A stretch of DNA of 64,000 nucleotides from Pelotomaculum isophthalicicum JI (lineage in GTDB: Bacteria > Bacillota > Desulfotomaculia > Desulfotomaculales > Pelotomaculaceae): assembly GCF_029478095.1 (NCBI RefSeq), contig NZ_JAKOAV010000016.1:1-64000 (forward strand), written 5' to 3'. The number at the start of each line of letters is the position of its first letter. Within the stretch, counting starts at the first letter, position 1. Positions 50,594 through 59,611 of the stretch are shown here, piece by piece. The notes beneath the pieces were generated by a model. The model was not told the origin of the DNA and did not search any database. It saw only the letters and a list, made by a program, of their open reading frames with translations. Position numbers and translations under genes: made by a program.

Positions 50594-51633
50594 AAAGTAT
50601 TGGTAGTGAATCCGGCCAGACACTTGTTTTGGTTGTGATGATTACATTGCTGATCCTATTACTAAGTTTTTCAACACTCACTCTGGTTAGCGAGTGCCGC
50701 AAGGCATCCTTCGTAGAAAAAACAATGGTTCAGGCTTATTATATTGCAGATGCCGGTGTAGAGCGCGCACTTGCCAAAGTCAAGTCGGACAATGACTGGC
50801 TTTGGAATGAAGTTCATTTTGATTCTGATAGGGAAGTAGAATTTATCCTCAATCAAAACTATGCCGGCGGTGTAATCACCAGGGTAACAGTTAAAGAGGA
50901 AAGCATTTACCCTGCAGTTCCACTGTCTAGGGAAGATGTCGCTTATACCAATATTTTAATAATTTCGGAAGGCACTTGTGAAAATAGTAGAAAATCGCTT
51001 GAAGTGAGGGCAAGAGTAAATGCGCCGCTGCATTTCGCCAGGGGTGTGTGGGTTAATTCACCGGATTCGGAGTTTGGCAACGGCAATGCCGGTGCTGTTA
51101 CAGTGCCGCCCTTTCCGGCTCTGGATCTGTCGATGTATGAAAAAAACTATGATGTAAAATACATAGGCAATAAAACTATTTCCGGTGATTTCCAAGTCAA
51201 CGGGATTGTATATGTTGCGGGTGATGTGACGATATCGGGGAATTATCGTGGGGTTGGCGCAATTGTTGCCGGAGGTAATGTATATGTTTCAGGCGACTTG
51301 AAAAGATATCATGATGATCAAGCCAGCAGCCTGGCAATTTTATGTTTTGGCAGCGGAGGTATAACAATTGCTGACGGCAAAGAAGTCTGGGCATTGCTGT
51401 ACACGCCTCCCGGCGGTCCATCGGACGTGCGGGTGGTCAATATCGGGAGCGCCGCAATAGTACACGGCAGTATCATCTGCGATAAAATTATAATAAACCC
51501 TGCTGCCAATGCCCTGGTTCAATACGAAAAATCTTTATCAGATAATCAGCCGGATTGGACCACCACTAATATAAGCGTTACTTCATGGCAGGAACCAAGT
51601 CCTTTATTACTAAATAAGAGGAGCATATTTTGA
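50590..51633 (+). CDS. PilX-like pilus protein
   Basis: About 347 residues. ESGQTLVLVVMITLLILLL is a prepilin-like segment without the usual Gly-Phe site; YYIADAGVERALAKV after it is typical of PilX N-terminal proteins. The long C-terminal part contains repeated beta strands with Gly (VAGDVTISGNY, VAGGNVYVSGDL), resembling a bactofilin-like or beta-helix stack. GTG 50590 overlaps the previous stop, so the earlier frame start is rejected. Probably exported with the minor pilins. Confidence 0.75.
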   Translation: MKSIGSESGQTLVLVVMITLLILLLSFSTLTLVSECRKASFVEKTMVQAYYIADAGVERALAKVKSDNDWLWNEVHFDSDREVEFILNQNYAGGVITRVTVKEESIYPAVPLSREDVAYTNILIISEGTCENSRKSLEVRARVNAPLHFARGVWVNSPDSEFGNGNAGAVTVPPFPALDLSMYEKNYDVKYIGNKTISGDFQVNGIVYVAGDVTISGNYRGVGAIVAGGNVYVSGDLKRYHDDQASSLAILCFGSGGITIADGKEVWALLYTPPGGPSDVRVVNIGSAAIVHGSIICDKIIINPAANALVQYEKSLSDNQPDWTTTNISVTSWQEPSPLLLNKRSIF

Positions 51634-52775
51634 AAAGGTTGTTAAGAAATGGCATTATCAGTCCTGCCGGTTTGAAAGCGTTGCTTGCCGGAAGATTGAT
51701 CCGTAAGCTGGCGCCAAAGAAGACAGATTATGCGGCAGTTGACATCGGTTCAAGGGAAATCAAAGTAGTGCAAGTCAGTATTGCGGACGGCAGCCCTGTG
51801 GTTACAGCTTCCGGCCGGCTTCCTACACCCGTGGGCGCTCTGGATACACCGATTAATGAAAGTGAATTGGTAAACGCGCTTAATAAGGTTATTTTGGCTT
51901 CAGGGATTCGTGTAAATGAAGTGATCGCCACTATCAGCGGCGACAGAGTAATCACGCGTCATGTCAAATTGCCGGTGATGCCTGCAAGGGAGTTGGAAGC
52001 CGCCGTAAACTTTGAAATTGAGAGATTTGTTCCAGTTCCTGTTGAGGAGTTAATCATAAGGTACGTTAATTTGGGTGTTATCAAATCAGGTGGCGAGAGA
52101 TTCTTTCATCTCCTGCTGGCGGCTGTGCCTGCTTCTTTTGTTTATGATTACTATGGTATTTTTGCCAAGGCTGGTCTGAATATCGCGGTGATCGATCTTC
52201 AGTCTCTCAGCCTGTGGCGTTTATTCAGCGGTCTCAAGACTTCCGCCGCGAGAAAAGGGACGGTGGGCATCTTTGACATCGGGGCGTCCACCACTCAGTT
52301 TTTGGTGGTACGAGACCGGGCACTTCAATTGACCAGGACGCTTCCTGTGGGCGGAAACCTGCTCACCCGGTCGTTGGCGGCGCACTACGGACTCGGCTAT
52401 TTGGAAGCTCAGCGGATGAAAGAGGATGAGGGTGAGCTGTTTAGTGTTGAACAAGCCGCATCAGCAACCGCTAGCGCTATGCAAACGGACTTTTCATTGC
52501 GCGACGGACTTACCGGTTTGGTGCGTGAGATCCGCAGGTCACTTGATTACTATGCCGCCCAGGAGAACGCCACGGCGATTGAAAGGTATATCATCAGTGG
52601 TGGTACCAGCAAAATGAAAGGTTTTCGGGATTTTTTCGCTGAGGCAATGGGGACGCCGGTAGATTTTGGCTATCCGGGTGTGCCCGGCGTTCCGGGAGAT
52701 GATCCAACTGCCGCCCGGTTCGATCCGGCTTTCGCGGTGGTTCTGGGTTCCGCGTTGCGTGAGGTGGTTGAATAA
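51630..52775 (+). CDS. pilM: Type IV pilus assembly protein PilM
   Basis: 381 residues, actin-like ATPase fold. AAVDIGSREIKVVQV (about 30-44), FDIGASTTQFLVV and IISGGTSKMKGF are the phosphate and adenosine motifs. In pili, PilM sits in the cytoplasm and binds the N-terminus of PilN. TTG start overlapping the preceding stop codon. Confidence 0.93.
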   Translation: MKRLLRNGIISPAGLKALLAGRLIRKLAPKKTDYAAVDIGSREIKVVQVSIADGSPVVTASGRLPTPVGALDTPINESELVNALNKVILASGIRVNEVIATISGDRVITRHVKLPVMPARELEAAVNFEIERFVPVPVEELIIRYVNLGVIKSGGERFFHLLLAAVPASFVYDYYGIFAKAGLNIAVIDLQSLSLWRLFSGLKTSAARKGTVGIFDIGASTTQFLVVRDRALQLTRTLPVGGNLLTRSLAAHYGLGYLEAQRMKEDEGELFSVEQAASATASAMQTDFSLRDGLTGLVREIRRSLDYYAAQENATAIERYIISGGTSKMKGFRDFFAEAMGTPVDFGYPGVPGVPGDDPTAARFDPAFAVVLGSALREVVE

Positions 52776-53489
52776 ATGTATAAGGTGAACATTTTACCTC
52801 TGGAGTTGCATGATAACATTAACTTTGATGTCAATAAACTGATTAAGGTAATGACAGTTTCTATTATTGCGGTTGTTCTGCTGATTGGCTATGGCGCTTT
52901 TGTTTTCAGGCTTTACATGACTGGAAAGGAAATTGCCGAGACGGAAAAAGAGTTGGCTCAGTTGCAAGATACCGTAAAACAGGTTGAGGAGATTAAAAAA
53001 CAGCGGCAGAATAATGAATTAATTGTTCAGAATTTCAAAGATCTGGTTGATAATAGAAAGACTTGGTCAAATATGTTGGAAGAATTAAATTCTTATCTGC
53101 CTGTGGATATCTGGCTGGAGAGCATAGATGTGTCATTTATTGAACCGCAGAGCCCGGCCGGGATTGATGGACAGGGGGGCGGTCAGACTAAAACACAGGC
53201 CAAAGGTATGCCGGCCCGGTCACAAACAAATATTGACCGGACAGGCACCGGCAAGGAGTCAAATGTTGACCAGGACCTAAAAGGAATTTCACAACTAGCT
53301 GTACCGTCTCCAAACGTTCTAACTGTGGAGGGTTATTCCCGCAGTTTGCCTTCTGTCGGTATTTTTGTAAATAGTTTGGGCAAAATGCCATATATAAAAA
53401 AAATCAGGCTTAGTGAAATAAAAAAAGATGATGGACAAGCCGCCGTGAAGTTTAAAATTACGGCAACGATCGGGGAGAGTGGCGAGTAA
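52776..53489 (+). CDS. pilN: Type IV pilus assembly protein PilN
   Basis: 237 residues. A short cytoplasmic start, VNILPLELHD, is close to the PilM-binding motif of PilN; then one membrane segment (about 27-49), coiled coil and a beta domain. A Gln/Gly/Thr-rich linker lies around 130-165. ATG directly follows the pilM stop. Confidence 0.9.
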   Translation: MYKVNILPLELHDNINFDVNKLIKVMTVSIIAVVLLIGYGAFVFRLYMTGKEIAETEKELAQLQDTVKQVEEIKKQRQNNELIVQNFKDLVDNRKTWSNMLEELNSYLPVDIWLESIDVSFIEPQSPAGIDGQGGGQTKTQAKGMPARSQTNIDRTGTGKESNVDQDLKGISQLAVPSPNVLTVEGYSRSLPSVGIFVNSLGKMPYIKKIRLSEIKKDDGQAAVKFKITATIGESGE

Positions 53490-54199
53490 TGCGGCAGGAA
53501 TTGCAGTCCGGCCGGAGAACGATCCTGCTGGTTCTTGGAATCGTGGTCTTGTGCCTGGTTTTTATTAAATATGTTTTTATGCCACAGTATCACAGACAAT
53601 GTGAAAACAATGACAGGATTGCCGACTTGCGGTCAAAATACCGGGCTGCGGTGGCAGCGGCGGAGTCATTGCAACGTGAAACAGAGCTTGCCGGCAAAGT
53701 GACAGATCAGTTGAATGAGTATAAGGTGCTCTTTAACAACGTGATGGATGACGGGATGGCTTTTGTTTATATTGCTTTAAAGGCTATGGAGGCGCAGGTT
53801 GAGATCGTATCGGTAGTTCCCGCAGCGGTTCATGACAAAGGGACTTATCTGGAGTATCCGGTAAAGTTCGAAGTACGCGGCGGTTATCACGAAGTATGCA
53901 GTTTTATTAGGGAGATAGAGAGTTTCCCAAACTTAACTGAAATTAGAATGTTTAAAATAACTGGTTACGATAATAATATGATTCGTCTACCGGATGCTGC
54001 TCAAAAAAAACAAAAAGCTATGGGTGAAGAGCTTCTGAAAATACCTCCGGCAAAATACGGCGAAGTAATGGCCACGCTTGATATTGTTACTTATTCCTGC
54101 CCTTCGCCGGTGGCCGGGATGCATATGGAGCAAATTACAAATTGGGCTGTCGGGAGGGATAACGCTTTTCTAATGTCAGCTATTAGGAATAAGAATTAG
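53489..54199 (+). CDS. pilO: Type IV pilus assembly protein PilO
   Basis: 236 residues. One membrane segment (about 13-30), a coiled coil, then the PilO fold with KFEVRGGYHEVCSFIREIE. It forms the periplasm-side alignment complex with PilN; here it faces the wall. ATG overlaps the pilN stop by one base; last gene of the pilus operon. Confidence 0.88.
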   Translation: MRQELQSGRRTILLVLGIVVLCLVFIKYVFMPQYHRQCENNDRIADLRSKYRAAVAAAESLQRETELAGKVTDQLNEYKVLFNNVMDDGMAFVYIALKAMEAQVEIVSVVPAAVHDKGTYLEYPVKFEVRGGYHEVCSFIREIESFPNLTEIRMFKITGYDNNMIRLPDAAQKKQKAMGEELLKIPPAKYGEVMATLDIVTYSCPSPVAGMHMEQITNWAVGRDNAFLMSAIRNKN

Positions 54200-54333
54200 A
54201 ATAAAAATAATATCATTTGTTGTTGTTATATGTTATTTTTTTATTTTTTGACGAATTATGTATGTAAAAGGGTTTTTGCCATTAATGGGGAATAATTATA
54301 ATAAGCGTTGTCGCATGATAAAGGGGGATATCT

Positions 54334-55758
54334 TTGCTGGATAAATCGACAATAAAAGAAGTATTGGACGTTGCAATGGCTAAAGGCGGTGATTTCGCGG
54401 ATATTTTCATCGAAGAAAAGAAGACTACCGGTATCGGTTGCGAGGCGGGAAAAATTGAGCGGATACAGTCTGGTATGGACATGGGGGCAGGGATTAGGGT
54501 TTTATCAGGTGATACGACAGCGTACGCGTATACTAACAATTTAACTCGCAAAGGTCTTGTAGAAGTGGCAAGGATAGTTAACCATGCCGCGCATGGTTTA
54601 AAAAAAGAAGTTAGTTTGAATTTGACTAAGGTAAAGCCATCAGTTGATTTCATTTATAAAGAACGCCCGGATGAAGTGTCTACAGAAAGGAAAGTCGCCG
54701 TGGTGGAGGCTGCCGACCGCACAGCCCGGGCGGTTGATTCCAACCAGATTAAACAGGTTATTGTCGGTTATGCGGACGTAGTACAGAAAGTGGTTATAGC
54801 AAACAGCGCCGGCGTATTTGTTGAAGATGAACGGATTCGCACACGTTTGTTAGTGCAGGCGGTGGCGGCGGCAGATGGTAAAATCCAAACAGGTTACGAG
54901 GCTGTAGGCAGCTTAAGCGGCTTTGAACTTTTTGACCGCTGCCATCCCGAAGAGGTTGCGGAAGTGGCGGCGCGCCGGTCTGTGCAGATGCTGGCGGCAA
55001 AGCCCGCGCCTGCCGGTAAGATGCCTGTAGTCATGGCTGGTGAAGCAGGCGGCACGATGGTGCATGAAGCATGTGGCCACGGCCTGGAGGCTGATCTCGT
55101 GCAGAAGGGTCTGTCCGTTTATGCTGGAAAGAAAGACCAAGAGGTGGCCTCCCCGGAAGTGACTGTGATTGACGATGCGACCATAAGCGATCGGTATGGC
55201 TCCTACCGCTTTGATGATGAGGGAACCCCCGCGCGTAAAGTTGAACTAATCCGTAAGGGGATGTTGACAGACTACCTGTACGACCGGCTGACTGCCATGA
55301 GGGAAACCAACGATTCTAACGGTCACGGCCGGCGGGAATCATATCAGCATAAACCCATTCCGCGAATGAGTAATACTTATATTGCACCTGGCAAGACGGA
55401 TCCGGATAAGATTATCGGGAATATAAGAGAAGGGTTGCTGGTTAAAAAGATGGGAGGTGGTCAGGTAAATACAACAACCGGAGATTTCGTTTTTGAGGTG
55501 ACGGAGGGCTACTTGATCAAGGATGGTGAAACAGGCCCAATGGTGCGTGGCGCCACCCTGACCGGAAACGGGCCCGATGTGTTGCGTACCGTGGAAGCGG
55601 TTGGAAGCGATTTGGGTTTTACAATTGGTACCTGCGGTAAAGATGGACAAGGTGTTCCAGTGAGCGACGCGCAGCCCACCATATCAATTAAACAGCTTAT
55701 TATCGGGGGGACCGCTCATCCCCCGGAGAGGTCTGCGGGAAGGATTATCAGACTGTAG
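54334..55758 (+). CDS. tldD: TldD/PmbA-family metalloprotease
   Basis: 474 residues. The zinc motif HEACGHGLEADL (HExxxH) follows GEAGGTM; the end has GLxVKKMGGGQVN and TGNGPDVL typical of TldD. Such proteins act in pairs with TldE/PmbA in processing peptides; no tldE follows here. TTG start with AAGGGGG upstream. Single gene. Confidence 0.92.
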   Translation: MLDKSTIKEVLDVAMAKGGDFADIFIEEKKTTGIGCEAGKIERIQSGMDMGAGIRVLSGDTTAYAYTNNLTRKGLVEVARIVNHAAHGLKKEVSLNLTKVKPSVDFIYKERPDEVSTERKVAVVEAADRTARAVDSNQIKQVIVGYADVVQKVVIANSAGVFVEDERIRTRLLVQAVAAADGKIQTGYEAVGSLSGFELFDRCHPEEVAEVAARRSVQMLAAKPAPAGKMPVVMAGEAGGTMVHEACGHGLEADLVQKGLSVYAGKKDQEVASPEVTVIDDATISDRYGSYRFDDEGTPARKVELIRKGMLTDYLYDRLTAMRETNDSNGHGRRESYQHKPIPRMSNTYIAPGKTDPDKIIGNIREGLLVKKMGGGQVNTTTGDFVFEVTEGYLIKDGETGPMVRGATLTGNGPDVLRTVEAVGSDLGFTIGTCGKDGQGVPVSDAQPTISIKQLIIGGTAHPPERSAGRIIRL

Positions 55759-55858
55759 CAGGGTCCCTGCTGAACTGGTTAATGATATTAACTAACTAAC
55801 AACTAAAAGTTGTTAGTTATAGCTGAGTTGCAGGCTATAAACGGAGGCCGTATACTAC

Positions 55859-56197
55859 ATGAATATGTTTTCCTGGATGCTGGTAGGTCACATGGTAGGT
55901 GATTTTCTGCTTCAAACAGGCTGGATGGCTAAAAAAACTATCAACATTACTTCTTTATTAACCCATTGTTTGGTATACACTTTGACTATCTACATTGCTG
56001 TCTTGCCTGCGGGGGGTCTAAGTCTAAAGGCTATTATCGTTATCTTTGCCAGCCATATTGTTCTGGATCATAGAAAGTTTGTACTCTTCTGGGTTCGCCG
56101 GGTTAACAATGCTGAGAGTCTGCCATGGATGAATATTGTTATTGATCAGTGCTTTCACCTGTTGGTACTGGCATTAACGGCTCAGTATCTGAATTAG
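55859..56197 (+). CDS. DUF3307 membrane protein
   Basis: 112 residues, three or four membrane segments. LVGHMVGDFLLQTGWMAKKK-like start and FASHIVLDHRKF are typical of DUF3307 (function unknown). GGAGGC lies about nine bases before the ATG. An ACAACTAAAAGTTGT hairpin precedes it at about 55800. Confidence 0.8.
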   Translation: MNMFSWMLVGHMVGDFLLQTGWMAKKTINITSLLTHCLVYTLTIYIAVLPAGGLSLKAIIVIFASHIVLDHRKFVLFWVRRVNNAESLPWMNIVIDQCFHLLVLALTAQYLN

Positions 56198-56290
56198 AGT
56201 AAATTAACGTTTGCAGGCTTGTATAATACAACAAAATTTTTATGGACAGGGTAGTTAAAATATGATAAAGTTTTTAACGAAGTGAAGACA

Positions 56291-56415
56291 TGAGTTAGAA
56301 GACCTGCCTGATGTGCGGACTAACAACCTGCCACGAAAGAGGGGTGGTTAAGATAAGTAAAGAATTGGCCGCGAAGGTCTTTTCTCTCATGAAAGAGACC
56401 GTCGTGGTTTTTGTT
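56291..56415 (+). promoter_or_regulatory. Structured leader with terminator, unassigned riboswitch candidate
   Basis: A terminator hairpin GGTCTTTTCTCT (56376-56387)/AAAGAGACC (56392-56400), extended by outer pairs and followed by TTTTTGTTTTTTG, precedes the HdrD-like gene. AGAAGACCT (56297-56305) can pair with AGGTCTTTTCT, the terminator's left arm, giving an exclusive antiterminator. Between them lie CCTGCC, GCGGAC and a CCAC/GTGG hairpin. I could not match this to a known class. Confidence 0.55.
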
Positions 56416-56469
56416 TTTTGTTTTTCATGTTAGAAAAAGTACATATCAATATGAAGGGGGAGTGTGGGG

Positions 56470-58518
56470 ATGCTCAGTACGACAGGCATCATTGTATTCA
56501 TTTTGCTTCTAGCTATAGCTGGCTACTTTTCTGTGATGGGGTTAGCCAAGCTTTATAACAGAGTGAGGATAGGCCGTCCTATCGACCGCTCCGATCGTCT
56601 TATGGAACGTATAATGGGGTTTTTCGGCCGCCAGGATTGTCAGCGTAAGATTGCACGGGAGCCGGGTGCGGCCCTGATGCACCTTCCTATTCTATACGGA
56701 TTAATTTTATTTGCTCTTGGCGCGGTTCATTATGTCCTGGAAAAAGTGATAGGCCTGGTTATATTTGGGTCACCGTACTTTTATTTAATTACTGAAATTG
56801 GCGGTATTGCGCTTCTGTTCGGGATTTTGTTCTCAGCCTGGCGGCGTTATATTCAGAAAATTCCCCGCCTGGACACGGGAACTTGGGAACAAGAAAGATT
56901 TATTGTCTTTCTTATTTCAGATATCAGCTTGATTGTTGTAGCCTTCTTCCTTTCCTATGGGTTTAAACTCATCGGCTCACCCGATTATTTTGACCATTGG
57001 CGGCTTTCCATGGCTCCGGCGAGCCTTCTGGTAGCCTCCTTGTTTAGCAGTGTGGACCCTGCCATGGCCGGCAAGCTTTCGTTGGTCTTTTGGTGGGTGC
57101 ATATATTAGCCGCTTTTACCATGATCGGTGTTCCGCGTTACTCTCCATTGCTTCACCCTGCGGCCGCCCCGCTTAATATTATATTCAGGTATTTGGACAA
57201 TAAGATCGAGCCGATGGAACCAATCGACTTTGAAGATGAAGAGAGAGAAACCTTCGGCGTTAATAAGCTGGCGGATTTTACCTGGAAAGATCTGCTGGAT
57301 TGTTATGCCTGTGCCGAGTGCGGCCGCTGTCAGGATAACTGCCCGGCTTATTTGACCCAGAAGCCACTTTCCCCGAAAAAACTGCTGGCTGAAATCAAAG
57401 AACACCTGGAAGAGATCGTCCCCGGCGAACCGCGGATCAAGACGGTTGACGGTCATTGGGTGTTTGATCAGCAGGAGCAAAAGTCAGAAGATGCTGAGGA
57501 TGCCAAAAAGTTGCTTGGTGAAGTGATTGACGAGCATGCAATCTGGGCTTGCACTACATGCCGGGCCTGCCGTGAACAGTGTCCCAATATGAACGAGCAT
57601 GCCAACAAAATCATGCAACTCAGGCGGGCGTATGTTTTGGACGAGAGCGATTTTCCTGCCGAGGCTCAGTTGACCTTTACCAATATGGAACGGAACTCGA
57701 ACCCCTGGGGGATTGGTTGGGCTGACCGCGCTAACTGGGCTGCCGACCTGGATGTCAAGATCCTTGGTGAGGTTGAGGATGCGGAAAGTGTGGAGTACCT
57801 CTTATACCTTGGCTGCGCCGGATCCTTTGACGAGAGAATAAAGAAAGTATCGACTGCCCTGGTTAAGGTTTTGAATGAAGCGGGAGTAAGTTTCGGCATT
57901 CTGGGCACAGAGGAAAAGTGTTGCGGAGATTCGGCACGGCGGTTGGGTAACGAGTACCTGTTCCAGAGTTTGGCTGAGGAGAATATCGAAACCTTTAAGG
58001 GCTATGGGGTAAAGAAAGTTATTACCGCCTGCCCGCACTGTTTCACAGTGATGAAAAACGATTACAAACAGCTTGGCGCTGACTTTGAGATAATGCACCA
58101 CACCCAGTTGATTGATCAATTAATCAAAGCCGGTAAGATTAAGCCGGGCGCGCTGGGAGAACAAGTAAAGGCGACCTATCATGATTCCTGTTATCTTGGA
58201 CGTTATCATGAAGAATACAGTGCTCCAAGGAATGTTATCGCCGCCGTAAAAGGTGTTTCCCTGGTTGAGATGCCCCGGTCAAAACAAAAAGGCTTCTGTT
58301 GCGGCGCTGGCGGCGGACGCATGTGGCTTGAAGAAGACATCGGCAAACGTATCAATATAGCGCGTACTGAACAGGCTCTGGAACTGGATCCACAGGCTAT
58401 CATCTGCAACTGCCCGTTCTGCCTGACCATGCTGGAAGACGGCTTGAAGGATAAGGAAGCGACTGATCGAGTTAAGGTATATGATATTGCTGAACTAGTT
58501 GCTAAGGCTTCTTCTTAA
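56470..58518 (+). CDS. HdrD-like membrane iron-sulfur oxidoreductase
   Basis: About 682 residues. The N-terminal 250 residues form a NarI-like membrane part with about six segments. Two 4Fe-4S motifs follow (CYACAECGRCQDNCP near 280; CTTCRACREQCP near 360), then two CCG domains with EKCCGDSA/ACPHC and HDSCYLGR/FCCGAGGGRMW/CNCPFC. This is the heterodisulfide reductase D-like protein often found next to electron transfer flavoproteins; it likely passes electrons between a dehydrogenase and menaquinone. ATG 56470 has AAGGGGGAG seven bases upstream. Preceded by a structured leader; no etfAB is in the window. Confidence 0.9.
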   Translation: MLSTTGIIVFILLLAIAGYFSVMGLAKLYNRVRIGRPIDRSDRLMERIMGFFGRQDCQRKIAREPGAALMHLPILYGLILFALGAVHYVLEKVIGLVIFGSPYFYLITEIGGIALLFGILFSAWRRYIQKIPRLDTGTWEQERFIVFLISDISLIVVAFFLSYGFKLIGSPDYFDHWRLSMAPASLLVASLFSSVDPAMAGKLSLVFWWVHILAAFTMIGVPRYSPLLHPAAAPLNIIFRYLDNKIEPMEPIDFEDEERETFGVNKLADFTWKDLLDCYACAECGRCQDNCPAYLTQKPLSPKKLLAEIKEHLEEIVPGEPRIKTVDGHWVFDQQEQKSEDAEDAKKLLGEVIDEHAIWACTTCRACREQCPNMNEHANKIMQLRRAYVLDESDFPAEAQLTFTNMERNSNPWGIGWADRANWAADLDVKILGEVEDAESVEYLLYLGCAGSFDERIKKVSTALVKVLNEAGVSFGILGTEEKCCGDSARRLGNEYLFQSLAEENIETFKGYGVKKVITACPHCFTVMKNDYKQLGADFEIMHHTQLIDQLIKAGKIKPGALGEQVKATYHDSCYLGRYHEEYSAPRNVIAAVKGVSLVEMPRSKQKGFCCGAGGGRMWLEEDIGKRINIARTEQALELDPQAIICNCPFCLTMLEDGLKDKEATDRVKVYDIAELVAKASS

Positions 58519-58855
58519 TGTGTTAGAAAATATTGATTAATAAATAACGGGAGCCGGAAGTCAGAGACTGGATGCCGGAATAAGTGAAAGGTTCTTTCCG
58601 TATTCCCTTCTTGTTTCTGTTAATCCGGCTTCATCATTTTTATCAGTTAATCGCAAGGTTACATTTCACTATACTTATAACAGGGGCTTATTGTGGATCC
58701 TAAATGGTTATGTTATAGTTATAAGCCAGGAGTCAGAAGTCAGAATGAGAAAACGGTTTATCGTCCCGGAGTATTCTGAATTCTGACTCCTGAATTCTGA
58801 ATACCTGAATAGTAAACATTTAATATTTGATTTTGTTTTTGAAAGGAAGTGTTCA
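58519..58855. other. Intergenic region with a dispersed repeat
   Basis: It holds the inverted-repeat element described separately at 58728-58810. The first half has a short similar piece (GGAAGTCAGAGACTGG near 58556) and imperfect hairpins; I see no gene. Confidence 0.5.
58728..58810. repeat. Dispersed repeat with inverted halves, copy 1
   Basis: It begins AGGAGTCAGAAGTCAGAAT, ends TCCTGAATTCTGAATACC, and the halves are largely inverted. A similar unit lies at 61817-61903. Probably a non-autonomous mobile element or structured intergenic repeat. Confidence 0.7.
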
Positions 58856-59611
58856 ATGTTGCTGGAAATAAAGAACCTGTCCTTAACAATCGAGGGTGAT
58901 AAAGGTCCTGTGGAGATCCTTAAGGATATCAATATTGTTTTCGAAGAACGCTTGCTATATGTTTTTACCGGACCTAACGGGGGAGGGAAGTCATCCCTGG
59001 CCAAAGTAATCATGGGTATTTATAAACCAACAAGTGGTAAAATCATATTTAACGGCGAGGATATTACTGAGCTTGGAGTGACCGAGCGGGCCAGGTTAGG
59101 TATTGGTTACGCGTTCCAGCAACCCCCCCGTTTTAAGGGCTTGACGGTTGGAGAACTGTTGCAACTAGCAGTAGGAAAAGATAAAATAATGCGGGAATTC
59201 AGTCTGCTTTATGATGTAGGACTTTGCCCTCAGGATTACCTGGAGAGAGAGGTGGATATCAGCCTTTCCGGTGGTGAACTCAAACGGATCGAGATCGCCA
59301 GCCTGTTAGCCAGAGAGCTAAAGATCGCTGTTTATGACGAGCCGGAAGCGGGTATAGATTTGTGGAGTTTTAGCAGATTGACTGAAACGTTTCAAAATTA
59401 TCACAGAACGCACGACACTACAATTGTGCTGATATCGCACCAGGAAAGAATATTAAGTCTCGCTGATGAAATTATCCTGGTAGCTGACGGGATGATCAAA
59501 GAACAAGGAAGTAGAGACGTTATTTGGCCTTTGATTATGGAGGATGCTGGTTGTAACTGCCGTGACGCTTGCAGCGAAGGGAATGAAGAAATTGTTGAAT
59601 GCCATAGATAA
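58856..59611 (+). CDS. SufC-like ABC ATPase of a minimal Suf system
   Basis: 251 residues. Walker A GPNGGGKSS, Q-loop YAFQQPPR, signature LSGGELKRIEIA and Walker B VYDEPEAGID match SufC, the soluble ATPase of iron-sulfur cluster assembly. The C-terminus has an extra cysteine cluster, DAGCNCRDAC, then EIVECHR, that standard SufC lacks. The next gene encodes the SufB-like scaffold. No SufD, SufS or SufU is adjacent, which fits the minimal two-gene type. Confidence 0.87.
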   Translation: MLLEIKNLSLTIEGDKGPVEILKDINIVFEERLLYVFTGPNGGGKSSLAKVIMGIYKPTSGKIIFNGEDITELGVTERARLGIGYAFQQPPRFKGLTVGELLQLAVGKDKIMREFSLLYDVGLCPQDYLEREVDISLSGGELKRIEIASLLARELKIAVYDEPEAGIDLWSFSRLTETFQNYHRTHDTTIVLISHQERILSLADEIILVADGMIKEQGSRDVIWPLIMEDAGCNCRDACSEGNEEIVECHR

